Assembly: GCF_004151105.1 (NCBI RefSeq)
Contig: NZ_PHRF01000005.1
Span: forward strand, 124,001-188,000
Reading direction: 5' to 3'
Length of the DNA: 64,000 nt
Source of the DNA: Streptomyces sp. L-9-10
GTDB lineage: Bacteria > Actinomycetota > Actinomycetes > Streptomycetales > Streptomycetaceae
The position numbers and the translations under genes are program-made. The notes under the pieces are model-generated. The model had not been told where the DNA came from, did no database searches, and worked only from the letters and a program-made list of their open reading frames with translations. This document shows positions 1 through 8,204 of this stretch, one piece after another (within the stretch, counting starts at the first letter, position 1; every line of letters begins with the position of its first letter).

Positions 1-355
1 GCGCTGCCTCCTCGCGCAGTCCCGCCGGCAACGCGGCCAGCAGCTTCAGCCGTGCTCCCGCGACCTCCGACGCCAGTCCCAGGTCGGCGGCGGGGCCGGG
101 CAGCCCGGCGAAGAACAGCGCCCGCGCCTCACCCTCGCTCATTCCGGTCAGCCGGGTGCGATAGCCCTCAAGCAGCCGGTAGCCGCCGTTGCGGCCCGTC
201 TCCGCGTAGACCGGAATGCCCGCGGCCTGAAGACGCGCCAGATCACGGTACGCGGTCCGCATGGACACACCCAACTCGTCGGCGATCCCTCGCGCCGACA
301 TGCGGCCACGTGATTGCAGCAACAGCAGCACCGAAAGCAGTCGACCAGCAGACAT
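1..355 (-). CDS. YafY/DeoR-type HTH transcriptional regulator, C-terminus beyond window
   Basis: Partial gene of about 118 visible codons, running off the left edge. The ATG at 355 opens a winged-helix domain (about residues 1-55: LLSVLLLLQSRGRMSARGIA, then a recognition helix with MRTAYRDLARL) followed by the GRNGGYRL wing typical of the YafY family. Such proteins usually carry a C-terminal WYL ligand-binding domain, which would lie outside the window. It is divergent from the NIPSNAP-like gene at 482, so it probably controls that gene and itself from the 356-481 spacer. The family assignment is firm; the ligand is unknown. Confidence 0.8.
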   Translation of the reverse strand, partial: MSAGRLLSVLLLLQSRGRMSARGIADELGVSMRTAYRDLARLQAAGIPVYAETGRNGGYRLLEGYRTRLTGMSEGEARALFFAGLPGPAADLGLASEVAGARLKLLAALPAGLREEAA

Positions 356-481
356 GGGCACATTCTCCCCGGAAACCCTGACACCCCCTGGCACACGGCC
401 GCCATAGCGTCGGTCCGTACCCGGCTCCCGGCGAACGAGCCGGGAATCCACCGGAAGCACCATGCTGAACAGGAGCCTGCC

Positions 482-1222
482 GTGCCCCCTACCGATCCTG
501 CCGACACCATCGCCGTGATCGAGCTTCGCCAGTACACGCTGCGTCCCGGCCGACGCGACGAACTCATCGAGCTGTTCGACCGGGAGTTCATCGAAACCCA
601 GGAAGAGGCCGGGATGTTCGTCCTCGGCCAGTTCCGGGACCTCGACGACCCGGACCGCTTCGTCTGGCTACGCGGGTTCCGGGACATGGCGGCACGACAC
701 CACGCGCTGACAGCCTTCTACAACGGCCCCGCCTGGGCCGAGCACGGCCCCCGGGCCAACGCCACCATGGTCGACTCCGACGACGTCCTGCTCCTGCGCC
801 CCCTCTCGGACAAGAACGGCTTCACTCGCTCCTCGTCCGAGCGTCCCCGGATCGGCGCTCCCGCACCGGACCGATTCGTGTCCGCCACCGTGTGGTCCTT
901 CCCTCCAGGACGTCCCGACGGCGTCGCACTGATACGGGACGGGCTCCTTCCCGCCCTGCACACGACAGGCCCCGCGCCACTCGTCGCCCTCACCACCGAG
1001 ACCGCACACAACACATTCCCCAGGCTGCCCGTCCGTAGTGGGGAGAACGTCGCCGCGATCTTCACCTCTTACCCCGCCGAGAGCACGTGCCGGCAACACC
1101 TCGCCGATGTACTGGCCCTTCCCCTCGTTCGGGACGAGATCCTGCCGGGCATCGAGCGAGAACAGACAACAGCGCCCCGGATACTGCGGCTGGCGCCCAC
1201 CGGCCGCTCGGTCCTCTCCTGA
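482..1222 (+). CDS. NIPSNAP family-like protein
   Basis: 246 residues from a GTG at 482. I chose this start because AGGAG at 471-475 sits six bases upstream; an ATG at 314 would overlap the divergent regulator. The N-terminal half (IELRQYTLRPGRRDELIELF, then a GRFRDLDDPDRFVWLRGF-like stretch) has the ferredoxin-like dimeric alpha/beta-barrel signature of NIPSNAP/antibiotic-monooxygenase-type domains. A second, weaker repeat of the fold follows from about residue 130. Members are cytoplasmic and poorly characterised. It lies opposite a YafY-type regulator, the common arrangement for an inducible detoxification gene. No catalytic residues can be assigned. Confidence 0.75.
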   Translation: MPPTDPADTIAVIELRQYTLRPGRRDELIELFDREFIETQEEAGMFVLGQFRDLDDPDRFVWLRGFRDMAARHHALTAFYNGPAWAEHGPRANATMVDSDDVLLLRPLSDKNGFTRSSSERPRIGAPAPDRFVSATVWSFPPGRPDGVALIRDGLLPALHTTGPAPLVALTTETAHNTFPRLPVRSGENVAAIFTSYPAESTCRQHLADVLALPLVRDEILPGIEREQTTAPRILRLAPTGRSVLS

Positions 1223-1272
1223 CGCGTCTCGTCTGGCTTTGTCCCGTCCCGCGCGGAACCGCGCGCACCGGG

Positions 1273-2175
1273 TCACTTACGCGAGCGCGGGGCGCCTTGG
1301 CCTTCGCGGTAGAGGCCGGCAGCGAGGGCGATCGCGGTGTGGGTGGCGGGATGGGTGGTGTGGGCGCGCCAGATGAGGTGGACGGGGACCGGTTCGGCGC
1401 CTCGGAGAGGGCGGTAGGCAATGCCGTCGCGGCGGTACTGGGCGGCGGTGGCCTGAGGGGTCAGTCCGATACAGCGGCCGGTGGCGATGGCGGCGAGCCA
1501 GTCGTCGATGTCGTGGGTGAACTCGACCGCGGGGCCTTCTCGCTCGGGCCACAGGTCCAGGGCGGTGGTGCCGGTCCGGCGGTCGATGGCCAGGGTACGG
1601 GTCGGGACCTCGTCCAGGCGGATACTGCGCCGCCGGACCCATGGGTCGTCGGACGCCATGGCGACACAGCGCGCCTCGTCGCCGATCCGCGCGTGGGACC
1701 ACGGTTTCAGGTCGATCGGAGCACGGATGACGGCGAGGTCGCACAGCCCTTCGGCGAGACCGCCGGTGGGGCTGTTGTGGCGGATGAGGCGCAGGTCGGT
1801 CTCGGGGTGCTGTTCGTGCCAACGGCGCTGGAACTCGGTGGTGTGCCGGCCGAAGGCGGACCAGGCGTGGCCGATGTGCAGGCGGGTGTGGCCGGTGGTG
1901 GCTTCGCGGACGAGGTCCTCGGCGCCGGCGAGCAGGACGCGGGCGCGGGCCAGCGCCTGCACCCCTGCGGCGGTGGGAGCCACGCTGCGGCTGGTGCGGT
2001 GCAGCAGTTGCGCCCCGAGGAGTCTTTCGAGGCCGGCGAGGGTACGGGAGACGGCGGCCTGCGAGACGCCGAGTTCATGGGCGGCGTCGGTGAAACTGCC
2101 GGTGTCCACGATGGCGACCAGGCACCGCAAGTGCTTCAGCTCCAGCCCGGCCACCCTGCTCCCCAACTCATCCAT
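1273..2175 (-). CDS. LysR family transcriptional regulator
   Basis: 300 residues from the ATG at 2175 (MDELGSRVAGLELKHLRCLV). The N-terminal HTH (about residues 12-70, GSFTDAAHELGVSQAAVSRT) and a periplasmic-binding-like effector domain (about 95-295) are in the usual LysR order and length. An upstream in-frame extension to 2721 would run antisense through the exporter gene and is rejected. It is divergent from the EamA exporter at 2246. A 15-bp inverted repeat ATAC-N7-GTAT at 2174-2188, which also fits the LysR T-N11-A box, covers its own start codon. Autoregulation and control of the exporter are therefore likely. Confidence 0.9.
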   Translation of the reverse strand: MDELGSRVAGLELKHLRCLVAIVDTGSFTDAAHELGVSQAAVSRTLAGLERLLGAQLLHRTSRSVAPTAAGVQALARARVLLAGAEDLVREATTGHTRLHIGHAWSAFGRHTTEFQRRWHEQHPETDLRLIRHNSPTGGLAEGLCDLAVIRAPIDLKPWSHARIGDEARCVAMASDDPWVRRRSIRLDEVPTRTLAIDRRTGTTALDLWPEREGPAVEFTHDIDDWLAAIATGRCIGLTPQATAAQYRRDGIAYRPLRGAEPVPVHLIWRAHTTHPATHTAIALAAGLYREGQGAPRSRK

Positions 2176-2188
2176 ACACCCAGCGTAT
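2174..2188. promoter_or_regulatory. LysR-type operator ATAC-N7-GTAT
   Basis: Perfect inverted repeat with TACACCCAGCGTA at its centre (T-N11-A). It overlaps the lysR start codon and lies in the spacer shared with the divergent exporter. A second GTATAC palindrome sits at 2214-2219, one to three helical turns away, as expected for recruitment and activation sites. Confidence 0.5.
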
Positions 2189-2245
2189 AGGCGCGTGCAT
2201 GGATGCATTTTGCGTATACCGGTGGCTCTCCCATCGTGGGGAGGC

Positions 2246-3157
2246 ATGACGCTCGAATCCTCCTCCTCCGCGACGCCCCGTTCCACTGCGGCCGACGGGG
2301 CCGCCCCGTCACGGGGTAGGGGGCGCGGGGCCGGGGTCGCTCTGATGCTGGGCAGCGGACTGTCCAACCAGACGGGCGCCTCCATCGCGGCGCTGGCCTT
2401 CCCGGTACTCGGGCCCGCCGGGGTGGTGGCGGTACGCCAGTGGGTGGCCGCCGTGGTCCTCGGCGCCGTCGGCCGACCCCGGCTGCGGCACTTCACCGCC
2501 GCGCAGTGGCGTCCCGTCCTGGGCCTCGCCCTGGTGTTCGCCGGGATGAACCTTTCCCTGTACACGACGATCGACCGGATCGGACTCGGGCTGGCCGTCA
2601 CACTGGAGTTCCTCGGACCACTGACCGTCGCCCTGGCCGGCTCACGCCGCCGTGTCGACCTGGCCGCCGCCGTGGCGGCCGCGGGCGCGATAGCCGTCCT
2701 CACCCGCCCCACACCCTCCACCGACTACCTGGGCATCGGCCTGGCCCTGCTGGCCGCGGCATGCTGGGCCGGCTACATACTGCTCAACCGGACCGTCGGC
2801 GCCCGCCTGCCCGGCCTGGAAGGCTCGGCCGCCGCAGCGGCAATCTCCGGTGCCCTCTACCTTCCCGTCGGCGCGTGGGTGCTGTGGCACCACCCGCCCA
2901 CGCCCGCCGCGCTGGGCTGCGCCCTGGCGGCGGGGGTGCTCTCCTCGGCGGTGCCGTTCCTGGCCGACCTGCTGGCGCTGCGCCGCGTCCCGGCGCACTT
3001 CTTCGGGGTGTTCATGAGCGTCAATCCGGTCTTTGCCGCCCTGGTCGGCCTCGCCGTCCTCGGACAGCAGCTCGATACTCCCGCCTGGCTCGCCATTGCG
3101 GTGATCGTCACCGCGAACACCGCCGTGGTCTCCACCGCCCGCCGGAAGCCCACGTGA
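2246..3157 (+). CDS. EamA/DMT superfamily transporter
   Basis: 303 residues from the ATG at 2246, immediately after GGGGAGG at 2238-2244. After a hydrophilic Ser/Arg-rich N-terminus there are about ten hydrophobic helices arranged as two EamA repeats (about residues 30-160 and 170-300), the fold of the RhtA-like drug/metabolite exporters. The second repeat contains the conserved proline-rich loop and FFGVFMSVNPVFAALVGL. It acts in the cytoplasmic membrane, probably exporting an amino acid or small metabolite. The divergent LysR gene is its likely regulator. The spacing between the ribosome site and the ATG is short, so an ATG further in (MLGSGLS) is possible. Confidence 0.88.
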   Translation: MTLESSSSATPRSTAADGAAPSRGRGRGAGVALMLGSGLSNQTGASIAALAFPVLGPAGVVAVRQWVAAVVLGAVGRPRLRHFTAAQWRPVLGLALVFAGMNLSLYTTIDRIGLGLAVTLEFLGPLTVALAGSRRRVDLAAAVAAAGAIAVLTRPTPSTDYLGIGLALLAAACWAGYILLNRTVGARLPGLEGSAAAAAISGALYLPVGAWVLWHHPPTPAALGCALAAGVLSSAVPFLADLLALRRVPAHFFGVFMSVNPVFAALVGLAVLGQQLDTPAWLAIAVIVTANTAVVSTARRKPT

Positions 3158-3273
3158 AGACCACGTCCACGGCAACGCCCACCCCAAGCCCGTTTCCTCC
3201 AGGCCGCGTTGAGGGCAGTGGCGTAGCGCGGGACGTTACCGAGCGGCTCCCCACCCGTACGCTGCGCCTCTCG

Positions 3274-4062
3274 TCACCGCTGCCGCACTGTGGTGAGGAA
3301 GTCCAGGACGAGCGGGCTCGCGACGGCGCGGTACTCCTCGAAATAGGCGTGCCTCGCTCCGGTGATCATGCGCAGCCGGGCGCCGGGGATACGGTCCGCG
3401 AGCAGAGGGCTGTTGGTGGCGGGGTTGAGCAGGTCGTCGCTGCCGTGCACGACCAGAGTGGGTGCGCCGATGCCCGGCAGGAGCTGCCACGCGTCATGCT
3501 GGTTGCTGGCCGCCAGGTGGCGACGCCGGGCATGGGCGGGCATCCCCGGGTCGCCGAGCGTCCGGTACGGGCCGGGGTTCTCCGCCAGCCAGGCCGGGGT
3601 GTACATCAGCTCCAGCAGGGCCTGTCGCGCCGCATCCGGTCGCGTCCGCACCAGTGACCGGCGCACCTCGTTGGTACGTTCAACGGCGTGCGGCCCGCCG
3701 GGCGACGTGCACCCGAGCACCAGGGCGCGCACCCGGTCCGGATGGCGGGCTGCGAGCTGCTGGGCCACACGCCCGCCCATGGACGTCCCGTAGACATCGG
3801 CCCGGTCGACACCGAGGTCGTCGAGCACCGAGATCACATCCAGGGCGAACAGCTCGGTGCTGTAGAGCGTGTCGGGCTTGTCGCTCTGCCCCGTACCGCG
3901 GTAGTCGAACGTGATGGTGCTGCGGTCGCCGTGGAAATCGTCACGCACCCCGTCCCACCAGTGGTGGTTGTTCGACTGGCCCGCCAGCAGAACCAGCGGC
4001 GCCCCCTCGCCCCGCACCTGATAGGCGATACCGACGCCGTCGGGCGTCGTCGTGTGCGGCAT
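3274..4062 (-). CDS. alpha/beta hydrolase
   Basis: 262 residues. I use the ATG at 4062, which has AGGAG ten bases upstream; a GTG four codons earlier lies inside that ribosome site. The fold is complete: an oxyanion-side LLAGQSNNHHWW strand, the nucleophile elbow GTSMGG with Ser94, the acid Asp210 in HGSDDLLNP and His238 in GARHAYF. Length and order match small cytoplasmic carboxyl-esterases and enol-lactone hydrolases. The substrate cannot be told from the sequence. It converges with the EamA exporter, and no other gene is in its transcription unit. Confidence 0.88.
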   Translation of the reverse strand: MPHTTTPDGVGIAYQVRGEGAPLVLLAGQSNNHHWWDGVRDDFHGDRSTITFDYRGTGQSDKPDTLYSTELFALDVISVLDDLGVDRADVYGTSMGGRVAQQLAARHPDRVRALVLGCTSPGGPHAVERTNEVRRSLVRTRPDAARQALLELMYTPAWLAENPGPYRTLGDPGMPAHARRRHLAASNQHDAWQLLPGIGAPTLVVHGSDDLLNPATNSPLLADRIPGARLRMITGARHAYFEEYRAVASPLVLDFLTTVRQR

Positions 4063-4196
4063 GCAGATCGTCACTCCTCATGGTCAGGATCCAGCGCGTC
4101 GTGACACCGCGGCCTCCGGCAGACCCTGGCCGGCCGGAAGCCCCGGTCATCACCCACTGCTGGAAGGACTGTATGACCTGCGTGTGCGCCCTTGTG

Positions 4197-4289
4197 CCTG
4201 ACTCCTGACTCCTGTCTGCCGTCTGCCGTCTGCCGTCTGCCGTCTGCCGTCTGCCGTCTGCCGTCTGCCGTCTGCCGTCTGCCGTCTGC
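4197..4289. repeat. Heptanucleotide tandem repeat (GTCTGCC)n
   Basis: Ten perfect copies of GTCTGCC run from 4214 to 4283, followed by six bases of an eleventh. Immediately left, in the same 7-bp phase, are two diverged CCTGACT units (4197-4210) and a transitional CCTGTCT unit, which suggests the array grew by slippage from an older one. Copy number is likely variable between strains. A 7-bp period does not fit a coding-neutral codon repeat, and no start codon with a ribosome site leads into it. Confidence 0.9.
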
Positions 4290-4406
4290 GGAGCAGCTGA
4301 CGAGTGAACCGTCCATACAGTCACCACAGCACCTCAGCACCCGTCCCGTCCGGCACGATGACCGCCGCGGACCGGCGAAAGCCAAGCGATCGAGTCGCAT
4401 AATTAC

Positions 4407-4421
4407 CTGATAAATAATCAG
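4407..4421. promoter_or_regulatory. AT-rich inverted repeat upstream of protease operon
   Basis: CTGAT-N5-ATCAG in a locally AT-rich segment, about 115 bp upstream of the secreted protease. It is vaguely like metalloregulator boxes but does not match a Fur or Zur consensus well, so I leave the regulator unnamed. Confidence 0.35.
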
Positions 4422-4534
4422 TAGGGGGCAGTTTCCTGTAAGTCCTCTATATGCGTCGTAAGTGATGTGCTGTCATACCCCTGCCAGATTGTCCCGTTCA
4501 TCTCGTTGCACCCAATCAAGGGAAGGCAGGAATA

Positions 4535-5098
4535 ATGGGCAGATTCAGGTACGGAACCACGGCGTCGGCCATCGCGCTGGCCGCCTTGGGATCGCTCGTG
4601 GCCGCGGGAGGCACGGCTCACGCGGAAGCGGGCCAGGACAGCATCGCCATGCTGAAGCAGGAGAAGACCCAGTGGTGCTGGGTCGCCTCCGGGCTCACCA
4701 TCGCCAGGTTCCAGGGCCTCGGCTCCACACAGACGGACTTCTGCAACCGGGCTCAGCCCTCCTACGGCTGCAACAACCAGCCCGCCACACTCGACGACAT
4801 GGCCAGGGGCTGGAGCAGCCTCGGCATGACCCACCCCGGCTCGGGCCTGAACAACGCGGCCACGTTCAACCAGGTGTACACCGAAGTCAAGGCGGCCCGG
4901 CCGATCGGCGCCCGCATCGGGTGGACGTCCGGTGGCGGCCACATGAACGTGGTCTACGGCTTCGACACGTCGAACAACACGATCGCCGTGGCCGACCCGT
5001 GGCCGGACACCACCACGTACACGTGGTGGAACTACAACGACTACGTGAGCAACAGCTCGTCCAAGTGGACCCACTCCCGCATCGGTATCTCCCGCTAA
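4535..5098 (+). CDS. Secreted papain-like cysteine protease (AvrRpt2-like family)
   Basis: 187 residues from the ATG at 4535, with GGAAGG upstream. A Sec signal peptide (about residues 1-30, cleavage after AHA) precedes a compact domain. It has QWCWVASG carrying the likely nucleophile Cys48, GGGHMNVVYGF carrying His136, and ADPW carrying Asp154, the Cys-His-Asp order of the papain-like AvrRpt2/C39-like peptidases. Two further cysteines (about 70 and 79) may form a disulfide. The protein should be extracellular. The next gene follows after ten bases and is very probably co-transcribed, so the two may act together. Confidence 0.8.
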   Translation: MGRFRYGTTASAIALAALGSLVAAGGTAHAEAGQDSIAMLKQEKTQWCWVASGLTIARFQGLGSTQTDFCNRAQPSYGCNNQPATLDDMARGWSSLGMTHPGSGLNNAATFNQVYTEVKAARPIGARIGWTSGGGHMNVVYGFDTSNNTIAVADPWPDTTTYTWWNYNDYVSNSSSKWTHSRIGISR

Positions 5099-5108
5099 GG
5101 CAGGCGAC

Positions 5109-5990
5109 ATGCGCGACACCAGCGGCACCAAAATGTCCGGCAAGCGGGCGGCCTCCCGCTTCTCCCGTCTGTCCATCGTCATCGCAGCGAGTGCGTCCGC
5201 GCTGCTGTCCGTCGTCGGTCCGACGCACGCGGCCCCGGCCAAGGACCCTCTTCCGGCCGACATCCCCGACTACCGGGCCGCACTCAACGCGGTGAAGTCC
5301 ACCGACGTCCGCAACGCCGTCTGCCGTTTCCTGCGCACTCCGGTGCCCACCGGCGACGCCGGCAAGCCGGTGCAGACGATCCCCGAAACAGCCGAGCCCT
5401 GCCAGGGCCTCCCGGTCTTCACGATCAAGGACCCGGTGGCGGGGAACGAAATCACCCCCGGGTTCGCCGCAGGCACCGCCCGGCCACTGCCGACCGAGGC
5501 GATCAAGCTGACGCAGCTGGTCTCCTCGCTGAGCACCACCGTCAACGGCCGCAACGCCACCGTCATCCTCGCCCCCACCCAGGGCGGCGGCTGGCACCTG
5601 GCGGCCATGCGCGACGGCGACAGCGACGCCACATACGCCGGCAAGGCCACCGCGGGCACGCTGGTCTTCACCGAGCCGCAGATCCGCGGCTGGTACCAGC
5701 TCAAGCTCCTCACCGTCGAGGCACTCAACGACCAGGCCCGGCAAGGACTGGGCGGCAAGGCGTCGGTGTCACTCAGCGACTACCAGAAACTGGTCAAGGC
5801 CCGCTACGCCGACAAGCTGCCCGGCTCGGAGTACGACAGCAAGGGCTATTCCAGCGGCTACAGCCTCCAGCGCACGGACGACGACGCCTCACCCTCCGCC
5901 TTGCTCCTGGCCGGCGGTTCCGGCACGGCACTTGTCCTCGTGGGCGGAGCCGCCGTGCTCCGTCGGCGCCGGCGGACAAGCACCCGCTGA
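5109..5990 (+). CDS. Secreted, C-terminally membrane-anchored protein, partner of the cysteine protease
   Basis: 293 residues, starting ten bases after the protease stop. There is an N-terminal signal sequence (about residues 15-42), a roughly 200-residue extracellular domain I do not recognise, and a C-terminal helix (about 268-285) followed by a basic RRRRR tail. That topology anchors the domain on the outer face of the membrane, or on the wall. No LPXTG-type sorting motif is present. The invariant pairing with a cysteine protease suggests a substrate, inhibitor or chaperone. A strong hairpin at 6006-6035 ends the operon. Confidence 0.65.
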   Translation: MRDTSGTKMSGKRAASRFSRLSIVIAASASALLSVVGPTHAAPAKDPLPADIPDYRAALNAVKSTDVRNAVCRFLRTPVPTGDAGKPVQTIPETAEPCQGLPVFTIKDPVAGNEITPGFAAGTARPLPTEAIKLTQLVSSLSTTVNGRNATVILAPTQGGGWHLAAMRDGDSDATYAGKATAGTLVFTEPQIRGWYQLKLLTVEALNDQARQGLGGKASVSLSDYQKLVKARYADKLPGSEYDSKGYSSGYSLQRTDDDASPSALLLAGGSGTALVLVGGAAVLRRRRRTSTR

Positions 5991-6005
5991 CCCCCGCCCC
6001 GCCGA

Positions 6006-6035
6006 GGGCCCGGATCTCCAGGCAGATCCGGGCCC
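6006..6035 (+). terminator. Hairpin terminator after the protease operon
   Basis: Perfect 12-bp stem GGGCCCGGATCT / AGATCCGGGCCC with a 6-base loop, 15 bp past the stop at 5990. There is no U-tract, as is usual in Streptomyces. It lies between convergent genes and may serve both. Confidence 0.8.
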
Positions 6036-6144
6036 CAAGCCGGTGGCCGGCCGGGCTCCCAGATCGGTGCAGAGAAGATCCCGCAGGGGCCCGGATGGCC
6101 CCGATGTCACGGCTGCGGTCCCGCTCTCGCCCGCTCTGCCGTCC

Positions 6145-6549
6145 TCAGCCCAGTGACAGGTCGCCCTGATCGTCCTTGATCTTCACCTTGACCCAGGCAC
6201 GGCCGCTGCTGTTGCCGTCGCCGACGCCGACGACCTTGCATTCGAACTCCCGGCCCGCCTCGACGGGGATGGAAGCGGGGCAGCTGACATCGTCGATGGT
6301 CGGGGGCTTGACGAACGAGTCGTCGGATTCGACGTTGTTGAGCACGGCCCGCGCCAGCGCGTCCTGATCCAGAACGCGCTGCGGCTGCACAGCGGGACTC
6401 CCGGCCAACAGCATGATGGTGAAAGTGAGCGCACAACAGGCGATCACGGCCAGGGAAAGCGTGATGACGGTACGAGCGAAGCTGCGTTGATCAGTCACGC
6501 GCACAGTCCTATCCGGTTGTCCGTGCTCATACAACCCGTGTGGTGACAT
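6145..6549 (-). CDS. DUF4333-like single-pass membrane protein
   Basis: 134 residues from the ATG at 6549, with GAGG seven bases upstream. A GTG at 6498 (117 residues, AGGA eight bases upstream) is an equally good start. One transmembrane helix (ITLSLAVIACCALTFTIMLL) precedes an extracytoplasmic domain. In that domain VSCPASIPVEAGREFECKV carries the pair of cysteines typical of the DUF4333 family found in actinobacterial envelope proteins. The function of the family is unknown. It is transcribed alone, away from the AraC gene. Confidence 0.65.
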   Translation of the reverse strand: MSPHGLYEHGQPDRTVRVTDQRSFARTVITLSLAVIACCALTFTIMLLAGSPAVQPQRVLDQDALARAVLNNVESDDSFVKPPTIDDVSCPASIPVEAGREFECKVVGVGDGNSSGRAWVKVKIKDDQGDLSLG

Positions 6550-6798
6550 GAAGTCGCCTCTCGCTTCCCGCGGAGTGCTCCCATACCACTGCCTGCGCGG
6601 CCGGAGAGGAGACGCAGGTCACCTTCGTTCGTGTCACAACGTGCGGGAGCTGTCCCGTCCAAGAGGCATGACCGCCAACAGCAACGGGGCGAAGGAGTAC
6701 ACCATGGAAGCCCGGTTCCATGAAGTCTGCGGCCACTGGAGTCCATGGGCCTCACCGTACGAACCAGCGCCGCGCCCCTCTCGCGAGAGGAGGAGGCG

Positions 6799-7818
6799 AT
6801 GATCGAGACGGTGTTCCGGACCGAGGGAGTGCCCGCAGCGGAACGATTCGGTTACTGGCGTGAGTGCATGACCCGCCTCCTGTGTCCCATGGACATGAAC
6901 AGTGACTCCCACTCCACATTCCGCGCGGAGACGAGCCTCCTCCAACTCGGTGCTCTCTCGATCTGGCCGGGAGACATGCAGCAGCCGATGCGCTGCCGGC
7001 GGACTCCCAAGCTGATCCGGCAGTCCGATCCGGAGAACTACCACCTCTCCTTACCGATGAATGGTTCGATGGCCATCTCACAAGCCGGGCGCGAAGCCGT
7101 GCACGGCGCCAACGAGATGTACATCGTCGACACCTCGCAACCCTATGAATGCCGTGTATTCGGCGAGCCTCTTCGCGGCGTGGGGCTCGAAGTGCCCAAG
7201 ACGCTCGTGCCCTTGCCCGCGCAGGCCGTCGGCCGACTGCTGACCCGCCGGATGTCGGCACACGAAGGGATGGGCGCACAGCTCGCCGGCTTTCTGGTCC
7301 GCCTGGCCGACGACAGTGGCTCTTACAAGCCCGCTGACGAACAGCGGCTGGAGACGATCCTGATCGATCTGTTCACCGCCACGCTGGCCCATCACCTCGA
7401 TGCCGACAACGACCTGCCGCCCGAGACTCACCGCCGGACCCTGCCCCTGCGCATCCGGACCTTCATCCAGCACCATCTGCACGACCCGGGTCTCACACCG
7501 GGTGCGATCGCCGCCGCGCACAACATCTCAACCAGCTACCTGCACAGCCTCTTCCGGAACCAGGACCTCACCGTCTCGGCCTGGATACGCGGCCAGCGCC
7601 TGGAGCACGCCCGCCGCGACCTGGCCGACCGAGCCCAGCACACGGTCCCTGTCCACCGCATCGCCGCCCGCTGGGGCTTCACCCACCACGCAGCCTTCAC
7701 CCGCGCCTTCACCACCGCATTTGGCCTCTCGCCCCGCGACTACCGTCACCAGGTCCACGGCGGTTCGCCCTCGGATACGAGGCCAACAACGCTGCCGGCA
7801 TTCGGAACTGCGATGTAG
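6799..7818 (+). CDS. AraC family regulator with a TTA codon
   Basis: 339 residues from the ATG at 6799, chosen because AGGAGGAGG lies directly upstream; an ATG at 6745 has no such site. The N-terminal half (about residues 1-200) resembles the AraC-binding-like domain that opens with a VPAAERFGYWRE stretch. The C-terminal double HTH (about 235-325) has ISTSYLHSLFRNQDLTVSAW and a typical FTRAFTTAFGLSPRDYR end. The codon at 7051-7053 (residue 85) is TTA, so translation should depend on the bldA tRNA and be confined to late growth. It is followed closely by a small secreted protein, a possible target. Confidence 0.88.
   Translation: MIETVFRTEGVPAAERFGYWRECMTRLLCPMDMNSDSHSTFRAETSLLQLGALSIWPGDMQQPMRCRRTPKLIRQSDPENYHLSLPMNGSMAISQAGREAVHGANEMYIVDTSQPYECRVFGEPLRGVGLEVPKTLVPLPAQAVGRLLTRRMSAHEGMGAQLAGFLVRLADDSGSYKPADEQRLETILIDLFTATLAHHLDADNDLPPETHRRTLPLRIRTFIQHHLHDPGLTPGAIAAAHNISTSYLHSLFRNQDLTVSAWIRGQRLEHARRDLADRAQHTVPVHRIAARWGFTHHAAFTRAFTTAFGLSPRDYRHQVHGGSPSDTRPTTLPAFGTAM
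7051..7053 (+). other. TTA (bldA-dependent) codon in AraC regulator
   Basis: In-frame TTA at residue 85 (HLSLPM context). TTA is the rarest codon in Streptomyces and makes expression depend on the bldA leucyl-tRNA. Confidence 0.85.
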
Positions 7819-7937
7819 ACGCATCGTCAAGAAGTGTGGTCTCTACTCCGATGCCGTTCTGGCGACACCACGGCAACATCGATCCCGCCACCACCACGTG
7901 TCCCCGGGAGACGCCCGGGGCCCAACGGGGAGAAAAC

Positions 7938-8204
7938 ATGAAGATGAGACGAGCTCTGGTCGCTTTGGCGATGACCGTGGGAGCAGTGGGAGTACCGCTG
8001 GCGACCGCCACCTCGGCACAAGCCACGCAGAGCCAGTGCACGAACTACCTGGCCGGCAAGGGCTACCTCGTCGGGGACGGCGTTCGGTCGGCATGCAGCC
8101 ACGGCACGTACCTCGGCGGCGCCCATCCCTTCTGTACCGCGAAACTGATATCGCTCGGGATAACCAACGGCACCCACATCAACGAGGCCTGTAAGCGCGC
8201 CTAG
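7938..8204 (+). CDS. Small secreted cysteine-containing protein
   Basis: 88 residues from the ATG at 7938, with GGGGAGA upstream. A signal peptide of about 30 residues (MKMRRALVALAMTVGAVG, cleavage near SAQA) leaves a mature protein of about 58 residues. It contains four cysteines (in SQCTNY, SACSH, PFCTA and EACKR), so two disulfides are likely. I do not recognise the family; it looks like one of the small extracellular proteins Streptomyces secretes during development. Its position 119 bp after a TTA-containing AraC gene suggests coordinated late expression, which is inference only. Confidence 0.65.
   Translation: MKMRRALVALAMTVGAVGVPLATATSAQATQSQCTNYLAGKGYLVGDGVRSACSHGTYLGGAHPFCTAKLISLGITNGTHINEACKRA

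Larger units (their letters stand above)
4063..4534. other. Intergenic region with tandem repeat and AT-rich promoter zone
   Basis: 472 bp without a credible gene. It holds the heptanucleotide repeat at 4197-4289 and, further right, an AT-rich stretch unlike the surrounding sequence. That stretch includes the inverted repeat CTGAT-AAATA-ATCAG at 4407-4421, which probably belongs to the promoter or operator of the secreted protease at 4535. Short ORFs across the repeat read only as a QTADGRR-type heptad and are not supported. Confidence 0.6.

Noticed and set aside
4197..4290. Possible CRISPR array
   Set aside because: The 7-bp unit has no spacers; it is a simple tandem repeat.
4071..4400. Short ORFs encoding a TADGRRQ-type heptad repeat
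   Set aside because: They only translate the tandem repeat, have no ribosome site and no homology.
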